Origin: a bacterium (Candidatus Blackallbacteria) CG13_big_fil_rev_8_21_14_2_50_49_14
Lineage (GTDB): Bacteria > Cyanobacteriota > Sericytochromatia > UBA7694
DNA: 64,000 nt
Assembly: GCA_002783405.1 (NCBI GenBank)
Contig: PFGG01000064.1
Coordinates: 62,001 to 126,000, forward strand
Direction: 5' to 3'
Positions 1-6,386 of the stretch are shown here, one piece after another; the first letter of the stretch is position 1, and each line of letters opens with the position of its first letter. The notes beneath the pieces were generated by a model, which did not search any database, had not been told where the DNA came from, and saw only the letters and a list, made by a program, of their open reading frames with translations. Both the position numbers and the translations under genes were made by a program.

Positions 1-1139
1 CCCGAGCGCGTGGGGCCTGTGACCACGACGATTCCACCTGAAAGGTCCAACATGCGTTGCGTGGTTTTGAGATTGACTGGCGAAAAACCAATCCGCTCAA
101 GATTCAACAGGGTGCTGTGTTTTTCCAGTAAGGAGATCACGATTTTTTCACCCCATTGCCCTGGAAAAGTGGCAATCCTTAAATCCATTTCTTTGCCGCG
201 AATTTCTGCCTGGAGATGGTTACTCTGGGGATTTAAGCTCTCCTCGGGCTTGAGCTTTGCCAGTTTTTTAAAGTGTTGAATTAAGGCGGGGGTTACATGG
301 GCGGGTAAATCGGTCTTGTGATGCATCAGGCCATCAATTCGGAAACGAATGCGCAAATAACGTTGCTGCGGTTCGATATGAATATCTGAAGCCCGGTCGT
401 GGACGGCACTTGAAATAATAAAATTGACAGCCGTGGCTGTGGGGTCTGTGCTCTCACTGGATTCTTCCAATTGAAAGGGATTGCTTTCCTTTTCAATCAC
501 GAAATCTTTTTCTTTGTGAAGTTCTTTGAACAGGCTTTTGAGGCTTTCACGCAATTCTGAAGCAGGTGCGATTGCAGGTAAAATCTGGCATTGAAAACGA
601 CTTCCCAGGCTTTCCAATAAGTCTTGGTTGAGGGGGTCTGCCATCACAACTGTCAGTTGGTTTTCATGGCGGTGCATGGGCAAATAGAGCTGGTTGAGGA
701 GCTCTTCGGGATCCAAGCCTTGAAGCAGGCGGGGATTGATCAGCTCCAGCGAGGGCAACATGCGGGGAATATCCAATTGCAGACTGAGTGCGTCGGTTAA
801 TTGGGATTCATTGATGATCTGATGCTCTATCAAAAGAGAGCCCAAACGTTTATGCTCTATTTTTTGCAGTTGAAGCAGGTGTTCCAATTCGGCCTGGGTA
901 ATCAGACCTAAGTTTTGCAAAAGCTCACCCAGATACATGCGCTTATGGTATTTGCGCAAAAGGGATTGAAGCTCACGGGCTGAGATCAATCCCTTTTCAA
1001 CACAAATCCGCCCCAAGGGAAGGTAGGTTTCCTGTTCGGCCTGAAACTTGAGAATTTTCTCCATTTGAGCAGGCTGAAGAAAACCTTCCTTGACCAGAAG
1101 ATCCCCAATGCGCAGATTGGGTTGAGTGTGCTCACTCAC
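1..1139 (-). CDS. pilB: Type IV pilus / type II secretion assembly ATPase, PilB/GspE-like (3' part outside window)
   Basis: Cytoplasmic hexameric ATPase that powers pilin or pseudopilin polymerisation. I translated the reverse strand from a GTG at 1139. The protein begins with three helical MshEN-type stretches (LRIGDLLVKEGF, YLGELLQNLGL, RLGSLLIEHQI), the c-di-GMP-binding N-terminal domain type of PilB/MshE ATPases. A GspE core follows with the signature ASDIHIEPQ and RIRFRIDGLMHH, and the window edge cuts the gene in the Walker A loop, read as GPTRSG. Family members normally have GPTGSGK; the Arg replaces a usually invariant glycine-rich position but not the two defining Gly. The GTG start overlaps the TGA of the upstream glutathione S-transferase by 4 bases (GTGA), and GGAAG lies upstream, so translation is probably coupled. 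No stop codon is seen in the part that is visible. Confidence 0.88.
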   Translation of the reverse strand, partial: MSEHTQPNLRIGDLLVKEGFLQPAQMEKILKFQAEQETYLPLGRICVEKGLISARELQSLLRKYHKRMYLGELLQNLGLITQAELEHLLQLQKIEHKRLGSLLIEHQIINESQLTDALSLQLDIPRMLPSLELINPRLLQGLDPEELLNQLYLPMHRHENQLTVVMADPLNQDLLESLGSRFQCQILPAIAPASELRESLKSLFKELHKEKDFVIEKESNPFQLEESSESTDPTATAVNFIISSAVHDRASDIHIEPQQRYLRIRFRIDGLMHHKTDLPAHVTPALIQHFKKLAKLKPEESLNPQSNHLQAEIRGKEMDLRIATFPGQWGEKIVISLLEKHSTLLNLERIGFSPVNLKTTQRMLDLSGGIVVVTGPTRS

Positions 1140-1744
1140 TTTGCTTTCTTCCAGCTTTCTCGGGCTTCCATGCGTTCGATCCAAGCTGCTACTGCCGGAA
1201 AGGCTGAAATATCAAGTCCCAGTTGTTGACGGGGAACCAGGGTAGAGGCCAAGGCGAAATCTGCAACAGAAATACGCCCGAGAAGAAACTCACGACCTGT
1301 TAATCCTTGGTTTAAGACCTGGGTCAGACGTAAAAAGTCTTGGGTGAGAGAGGCCACAAGAACCGCATCAGGCTCTTTGCCCGCCATGGGTTTAAACATT
1401 TTTTCGACCGCCAGATTGATAATCGGCGTATAATAGTGGCCACTTTGCCAGAAAAGCCATTGATCCAGGCGTGCCAAAGGGCGTGCGTCTTCTGGCAAAA
1501 GTCCCGCCTCAGGTTTGAGCCGGGCCAGGTATTTGATAATTGCATTGGATTCCCAGAGCACGAACTCCCCGTCTTCAAGTACAGGGACTTTGCCATTGGG
1601 GTTCTTCGCCAGGTATTCAGGGGTTTGCCCCCCTCCTTGCATAATATCGACGGGAATTGTTTCAAAGGGCAGTTCCAATTCATGCAAAACAGCACGTACT
1701 TTAAAGGCGTTGGGGGAGAGATTCAAATCATAAAGTTTAAGCAT
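1136..1744 (-). CDS. Glutathione S-transferase family protein
   Basis: Soluble GST-fold protein of 202 residues, the normal length for the family. Residues 1-80 form the thioredoxin-like domain (MLKLYDLNLSPNAFKVR, then NPNGKVPVLEDG, the cis-Pro region, and LWESNAIIKYLA, the Glu-Ser pair that binds the gamma-glutamyl group in GSTs). The rest is the all-helical C-terminal domain. The start at 1744 is chosen because a perfect AGGAGG lies 8 bases upstream and the conserved fold begins there; a longer reading frame to 1834 adds 30 residues without GST character. Its substrate cannot be told from sequence; stress or dehalogenation roles are both known in the family. It is coupled to the pilus ATPase by a 4-base overlap, an odd partnership. 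Divergent from the thiolase gene. Confidence 0.9.
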   Translation of the reverse strand: MLKLYDLNLSPNAFKVRAVLHELELPFETIPVDIMQGGGQTPEYLAKNPNGKVPVLEDGEFVLWESNAIIKYLARLKPEAGLLPEDARPLARLDQWLFWQSGHYYTPIINLAVEKMFKPMAGKEPDAVLVASLTQDFLRLTQVLNQGLTGREFLLGRISVADFALASTLVPRQQLGLDISAFPAVAAWIERMEARESWKKAK

Positions 1745-1869
1745 GGCAGTAAGCCTCCTGAGGGGATACCTCATTTTACCCCAGACCTGATGATCTCTGA
1801 AGCCCTGACGGCCTTGACTCAAAATCGAGTACACTAATCACAAGAGATTTATTGAATTGAGGTAACTCC

Positions 1870-3063
1870 ATGAGTAAAGAAGTGGTGATTGTCAAAGCCA
1901 AACGCAGTCCGTTTGGTAAATTTGGAGGTTCTTTGGCCTCTTTCAGTGCTGTCGAACTCGGCGGCCATGTCATCAAGTCGATATTAAACGAAACCCCTGA
2001 AATTACTTCAGAGAATTTAGAACAGGTGATTATGGGGATTGTCGTGAATGCTGGCGTGGGTCAGATTCCTTCCCGCCAAGCAGCTGCCAAGGCGGGTTTG
2101 GGAGTACAGGTAAAATCCCTGACCATTAATAAAGTTTGTGCTTCAGGCATGAAGGCTGTGGGCTTGGCGGCTCAATCCATTCGCGCCGGGGATGGCGATA
2201 TTTTTATTGCCGGTGGCATGGAAAGTATGAGCAATACGCCTTATCTCATGCCCAAAGCCCGTTGGGGAGCCCGCATGGGAGATGCTCAACTGGTAGATGC
2301 CATGATTCACGACGGTCTGTGGTGCGCTTTTCATGATGTGCATATGGGCATTCATGGCTCTGCGGTAGCGGCTGAATATAAGGTTTCACGCGAGGCTCAG
2401 GATGAATGGGCACTTCGCAGCCATGAGCGGGCCCACAAAGCAACCGAGTCTGGCCGCTTGGCCCAAGAAATTGCCCCGCTTGTGATTCCTCAGAAAAAAG
2501 GCGATCCCCTGACCGTGGCTCTGGATGAATCCATTCGCCCGGATACGACGCTTGAAAAATTGGCAAAACTCAAACCCGTATTTGATGCCAGTGGCACCGT
2601 GACAGCAGGAAATGCGCCTGGGATCAACGATGGTGCAGCTGCTTTGCTGGTGATGTCACGGGAGAAGGCCGATGCCTTGGGGCTGAAACCGCTGGCCCGG
2701 ATTGTCGCCTATGGCGAAGTGGCCGAAGACTATCCTTACCTGGCAACAGCCCCCGCCCATGCCATTCAGGTTGCTTTGAAAAAAGCTGATTTGACCCTGG
2801 CTCAGTTGGATCGGATTGAAATCAACGAAGCCTTCGCTTCGGTAGCTTTGATCAGCTCACAGATCCTGGGCGCCGATGCTGAAAAAGTCAATGTCCATGG
2901 CGGTGCGATTGCGATGGGGCATCCGATCGGAGCCAGTGGTGCCCGTTTGATTGGCACCTTGGTCTATGAGTTGATGAGCCAGGGGCTGAAATATGGCGCG
3001 GCAGCTATTTGCAGTGGCTCTGCCCAAGGGGATGCCATTATTATCGAAAATCTCTGTCTCTAG
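1870..3063 (+). CDS. Acetyl-CoA acetyltransferase (thiolase)
   Basis: Condenses two acetyl-CoA to acetoacetyl-CoA or runs the reverse thiolytic step; used in polyhydroxyalkanoate, mevalonate or fatty-acid/ketone metabolism. The 397-residue length is typical. The nucleophile Cys90 sits in NKVCASGMKA, the loop motif GGMESMSNTPY follows, and the second catalytic set is NEAFA, GHPIGASGAR (His) and CSGSAQGDA (second Cys). The last motif is usually CGGGGQG, so this copy is a slightly divergent member, still with the Cys and the Gly-Asp. GAGGT stands 6 bases before the ATG. No other beta-oxidation or PHA gene is adjacent, so the pathway is not fixed by context. atoB/phaA-type; I leave the symbol open. 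Confidence 0.93.
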   Translation: MSKEVVIVKAKRSPFGKFGGSLASFSAVELGGHVIKSILNETPEITSENLEQVIMGIVVNAGVGQIPSRQAAAKAGLGVQVKSLTINKVCASGMKAVGLAAQSIRAGDGDIFIAGGMESMSNTPYLMPKARWGARMGDAQLVDAMIHDGLWCAFHDVHMGIHGSAVAAEYKVSREAQDEWALRSHERAHKATESGRLAQEIAPLVIPQKKGDPLTVALDESIRPDTTLEKLAKLKPVFDASGTVTAGNAPGINDGAAALLVMSREKADALGLKPLARIVAYGEVAEDYPYLATAPAHAIQVALKKADLTLAQLDRIEINEAFASVALISSQILGADAEKVNVHGGAIAMGHPIGASGARLIGTLVYELMSQGLKYGAAAICSGSAQGDAIIIENLCL

Positions 3064-3071
3064 CGCAAAGC

Positions 3072-3419
3072 ATGCCGTCGGCAGATCCTGAATCCAGCTC
3101 TCTTTCCCTGAACGTAATTGTTCTGGCTCCCGAATGGGAGAAGGTTTTAGGATCTGCTTTGCAGCCAACGCCTTTGGGTATGGAACTTCAGCTCAATGCC
3201 GCTTTGCATCAGCAATTGAATATCGCTTTAGAGCGTGCGCTGGATTATTGTTGGCAAGAAGGCTTTTACCGCACAGCCCTCTTGGTCGACCCCAGAATCA
3301 GGCGGCATTTACACCGCCTGATTGAAAAAAAATTTCCACGTTTGCCCGTGATCTCTTATCTTGAGGTGGCACCCGGTTATCAGCTGAATATTTTACAGAC
3401 GCTAAATCTCGAAGTTTAA
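3072..3419 (+). CDS. Orphan protein resembling the C-terminal subdomain of FlhA/SctV export-gate proteins
   Basis: Short protein of about 115 residues. Its second half (RTALLVDPRIRRHLHRLIEK, then FPRLPVISYLEVAPG, ending ILQTLNLEV) matches the layout of the last subdomain of FlhA/SctV: the 'LL..P.IRR.L.RL.E..FP.L.VLSY.E..P' stretch that ends these 650-700 residue proteins. No membrane part, no linker and no other flagellar or type III gene is nearby. The start at 3072 is the first ATG after the thiolase stop (8 bases away); an earlier frame opening at 3009 inside the thiolase would add 21 residues. No clear ribosome binding site is seen. It could be a relic, or a stand-alone domain that binds a partner as FlhA-C binds chaperones. 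The match is by eye. Confidence 0.6.
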   Translation: MPSADPESSSLSLNVIVLAPEWEKVLGSALQPTPLGMELQLNAALHQQLNIALERALDYCWQEGFYRTALLVDPRIRRHLHRLIEKKFPRLPVISYLEVAPGYQLNILQTLNLEV

Positions 3420-3580
3420 TCTCATTTTGCGCTTGATCTCAACGTGTAATCTGATTCGTATGAGCGCTTTCCTTTTTTCTGGCCGGGCCGGAAGAGGGCT
3501 AACTTGTTCTGGATCAAGGCAGATTTATGTTTGCGGGTTATACTGAACATAGAAAAGAAATGCAATAAGGGAGTCTGCCC

Positions 3581-4429
3581 ATGAATGCTCAAGCCCGTCC
3601 CTGGTATCAACTTAATCTTTCCCCCGATAAACTCACCAATGCCCGTTTAGAATTACATTGGGCCTCTCAGATTGTTGCGGCAGTGGGGGCCACTTATCTC
3701 CCCTTTCATCCTGATATGTCCCATACGGGCTTGGGGATTGATCCGCAAGGGCATATTTTAGGGCAGGAAGTGAAACCCAGCAAAACTTTTCGCTTGGCAT
3801 TGGATATCCGCAATTTGAAATTGGAATTGCAGGGGCATGGCTTAAAGGGTTTTGAAACGGTAAATAGCTTTAATCTTGCCAATCATAAATTAGACGCTGG
3901 TTTTGATTGGGTGGATCAGGCCCTGCAGGATTATGTTGGCAGTAGCTTGAGCAGAAAAGTGATGCGCAAAGCAGAAATGCCCTGGCAATTGCCTGCTCAT
4001 CCCTTGGGGGGCGGGGCGATTTTTGCGGCTCCCAATCCCAGTTTTGAAGAGTTATACCATTGGTTTGCCAATGCCGAAGGTATTTTGCAGGAAATATTCA
4101 GTTTGCACCCCATGAATGCCACCCGTCTCACACTTTGGCCCAAACATTTTGATATGTTTTTCAGTTTTATTCGCCCTGTCTATTCGGTTGCGATTGGTTT
4201 TTCTGCAGGCGATGCGGTGATGAAAGAACCTTATTTTTATATCAAGCCTTCTCCTTTGCTGCCAGAGCCTCTGCCTACTCTGACCTATGGCGAATGGAAA
4301 AAAGGCAATTGGAATGGCGCAGTTCTGACTGCCGGCGAAATTCTTGCTGCTGGCAATGGCCAAGCGCAACGTGATTTGACCTGGAAGTTTCTCTATTCAA
4401 CGCTGGGTGTTTTGAACTGGCTTGTCTAA
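3581..4429 (+). CDS. Conserved-looking protein of unknown function (possibly DUF5996-like)
   Basis: Soluble 282-residue protein without signal peptide or membrane segment. It opens with LHWASQIVAAVGATYL, carries a Gly-rich turn HPLGGGAIFAAP near residue 140, and ends with a pattern FDMFFSFIRPVYSVAIGFSAGD...EPYFYIKPSP...GEWKKGNWNGAVL. That order (an F-D-x-x-x-x-F stretch, 'GFxxGD', 'EPyFY..P.P', then an aromatic/acidic segment and a closing helix) recalls DUF5996 proteins, but I would not assign it without a profile search. GGGAG lies 9 bases before the ATG. The downstream hydrolase gene starts 8 bases inside this gene, so the two are probably co-translated. It is the first gene of a cluster running to 6330. 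Confidence 0.7.
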   Translation: MNAQARPWYQLNLSPDKLTNARLELHWASQIVAAVGATYLPFHPDMSHTGLGIDPQGHILGQEVKPSKTFRLALDIRNLKLELQGHGLKGFETVNSFNLANHKLDAGFDWVDQALQDYVGSSLSRKVMRKAEMPWQLPAHPLGGGAIFAAPNPSFEELYHWFANAEGILQEIFSLHPMNATRLTLWPKHFDMFFSFIRPVYSVAIGFSAGDAVMKEPYFYIKPSPLLPEPLPTLTYGEWKKGNWNGAVLTAGEILAAGNGQAQRDLTWKFLYSTLGVLNWLV

Positions 4430-5354
4430 GCTCAAGCCTTTCTCGCTACTTTCCTTCAGCCGTCAGGATTTGGCTCGTTTTTGCCTGCAGATAGAGTCTG
4501 AGGGTCTGTTTGAAATAGACAGTGGAAAGCCGGGCCCTGTGGTGGGTATTCTGGCGCATACCCATGGCAATGAACCCGTTGGCTTGGCTGCGATTATGGG
4601 GCTGCTGGCTGAAAATGCCCTGGCTGATCGCCTAAAAGTGGGAAAAGTGTTATTGATTGTCAATAATCTAGAAGCCGCTCGCCGTTTTTATCGCGAAGCA
4701 GAAGGGCAAACCACAACCGCTGCCTGGCGATTTGTCGACCAGGATATGAATCGGGTGCCAGAGGTTCTGGCTGGGGAAAGCTATGAGCTTCAACGGTTGC
4801 GCCAGGTTTTGCCTTATTATCAAAGCTTGACCCATGTGCTGGATCTTCACAGCACCAGTGCCCCATCTGAACCCATGCTGATTCAGAGCGAAAACGCTCC
4901 CGATTTAAGTTTTCCAGGAGTATCTATCCAACTTCAAGGCATCATAGCCTGTTTGCGTGGGAAACCTTTAATTTCACTTTGCAAACAGGCTGCTGGCTAT
5001 GTGGTGGAATGCGGCTCCCATGAAAACCCAGAAAGTTGGCGATTGGCGCAAGCGGTAAGCTGGCATTTCCTTGCAGAATTGGGACTTTTGGATGGCCCTG
5101 TTGTTCTATCCGAACAGGATTTAGAGACCTATGAGATTTATCAGGCAGTGGTTTTTCCCAATGCATCCTACCAGCTCACGAAAATACTCGAAAGTTACGA
5201 ATTTTTGCCGCAAGGCATGGTTTTGGCCCGTGGAGAGGGCGAACCTCTTGTGATTAAGCAGGACAGCTATGCGATCATGCCCTCACCGCGTTTACGGCCT
5301 GTGCATTCCGGCAGTGAGTTTTTGTTTCTAGCCACTCGGAAAGAGCGTCTATGA
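4422..5354 (+). CDS. Succinylglutamate desuccinylase/aspartoacylase-family zinc hydrolase (M14-like)
   Basis: Predicted zinc-dependent amide hydrolase of 310 residues. HTHGNEPVG near residue 46 supplies the first zinc ligands (His and Glu), DLHSTSAPS near 140 the second His, and VECGSHENPE near 205 the catalytic Glu region; QDMNRV is the substrate-carboxylate loop seen in AstE/aspartoacylase. The start is a TTG that overlaps the upstream gene by 8 bases; there is no ATG before the first zinc motif, so a TTG or GTG start is required. The end overlaps the Nudix gene by 4 bases (ATGA). The substrate is not evident: no arginine succinyltransferase genes accompany it, so a role in the AST pathway is not supported. 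Confidence 0.85.
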   Translation: MSKLKPFSLLSFSRQDLARFCLQIESEGLFEIDSGKPGPVVGILAHTHGNEPVGLAAIMGLLAENALADRLKVGKVLLIVNNLEAARRFYREAEGQTTTAAWRFVDQDMNRVPEVLAGESYELQRLRQVLPYYQSLTHVLDLHSTSAPSEPMLIQSENAPDLSFPGVSIQLQGIIACLRGKPLISLCKQAAGYVVECGSHENPESWRLAQAVSWHFLAELGLLDGPVVLSEQDLETYEIYQAVVFPNASYQLTKILESYEFLPQGMVLARGEGEPLVIKQDSYAIMPSPRLRPVHSGSEFLFLATRKERL

Positions 5355-5752
5355 AAACCCTGCGTGTGAGTTGTGCCGTATTGCGGGCCTCAGGTAAAAT
5401 CTTGGCAGCACAACGTTCTGCGCAGATGTCGCATGCCGGTCAGTGGGAGTTTCCGGGGGGTAAAATTGAAGCCGGTGAAAGCCCTGAAGCTGCCCTGATA
5501 CGTGAAATTCGCGAGGAATTGGGGATAGAAATTGAGATTGAATCTGCTTTGCCTGTGGTTGAGCATATGTATCCCGAACGGCAGGTTCAACTTTTTCCCT
5601 TTGTCAGCCGTCTTCTTTCAGGCCGACTTCAACCCCATGAACACAGTGAACTGCGTTGGTGCCAACCTGATGAGTTAAAATCTTTGGATTGGCTGGAAGC
5701 GGATATTCCTGTTGTGGAATGGGTTTTGAAATCTCTGTCTCAGGGGGAATAA
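5351..5752 (+). CDS. MutT-like Nudix hydrolase
   Basis: Pyrophosphohydrolase of 133 residues, the size of MutT, which clears 8-oxo-dGTP from the nucleotide pool. The Nudix box GX5EX7REUXEEXGU is complete: it begins GGKIEAGESPEA at about residue 37 and ends REIREELGI. AAQRS and the GQWEFPGGK strand before it are the usual MutT pattern. Start ATG overlaps the upstream stop (ATGA), which points to translational coupling with the hydrolase gene. Other Nudix substrates are possible, so I do not give the symbol mutT. Confidence 0.9.
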   Translation: MKTLRVSCAVLRASGKILAAQRSAQMSHAGQWEFPGGKIEAGESPEAALIREIREELGIEIEIESALPVVEHMYPERQVQLFPFVSRLLSGRLQPHEHSELRWCQPDELKSLDWLEADIPVVEWVLKSLSQGE

Positions 5753-5754
5753 AG

Positions 5755-6330
5755 ATGCAAATTGAACGGGTTTTAGCGGAGCTTGAAAAAGCCTGGAAAG
5801 AGGTTTTGCCTGACCTGGCTACGGGTTTATTGCTCGGTTTATCGGAAACGGAGTTTGAGGCCCTGCGCCCAGAATTGCCTGTGAATTTTCCAGAAATGCT
5901 CAAAACCCTGTATCTTTGGCACAATGGTCAAAATCCTGAACAGATCAGCTTTTTATATCACCATTTTTACAGTTTGGAAGAAGCCTTGTTTGAATACCAA
6001 CAAAACAGGCAGGTTTCTGAACAGATCAAACAGACCGCAGGTATTGATACCTGGCCTGAAAACTATTGGCCGATTTGGGGGTTTGAAGGGGAGTATTTTT
6101 TGATCGATCTGGATTCAGGGCAGATCTATTTCTTCTTTGTACAAGACAGCCCACGGCTTTGGTATGACAATTTAGGGCAGATGATAACCTGTTTGACTCA
6201 GGCGGTTCAAAATGACATTTTCAGGCAGAATGCTCAGTCTGAATTAGAAACCGATCAACTGGCCTGGGAAAAATTGCGTTTGGCCTTGGTCTGTTCAGAA
6301 GCTGATTCTGGCCCGCTATACGCTGATTAA
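5755..6330 (+). CDS. SMI1/KNR4 (SUKH)-like protein
   Basis: Soluble protein of 191 residues. The region LPVNFPEMLKTLYLWHNGQ, a few residues on a helix, then WPENYWPIWGFEGEYFLIDL and GQIYFF reproduces the SMI1/KNR4 pattern ('LP..y..~~~.~NG', 'w.pi~~~~g.~~~~D'). Family members serve as immunity proteins to polymorphic toxins or as general protein-interaction modules. Start at 5755 is preferred over an upstream frame because GGGGG lies just before it and the Nudix stop is 2 bases upstream. No toxin gene is adjacent, so an immunity role has no support here. Confidence 0.7.
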   Translation: MQIERVLAELEKAWKEVLPDLATGLLLGLSETEFEALRPELPVNFPEMLKTLYLWHNGQNPEQISFLYHHFYSLEEALFEYQQNRQVSEQIKQTAGIDTWPENYWPIWGFEGEYFLIDLDSGQIYFFFVQDSPRLWYDNLGQMITCLTQAVQNDIFRQNAQSELETDQLAWEKLRLALVCSEADSGPLYAD

Positions 6331-6386
6331 ATCTGTTTCAGAATTTACTGTTCAATCCAGGACACAATTGAACCCGAGATTGAAGA

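Noticed and set aside
1340-1837. 165-residue plus-strand frame over the GST gene
   Set aside because: Antisense to a well-supported gene with AGGAGG and full GST motifs; no motif in the frame.
5755-6330. Toxin-immunity module around the SMI1/KNR4-like gene
   Set aside because: No polymorphic toxin, Rhs or contact-dependent inhibition gene is adjacent.
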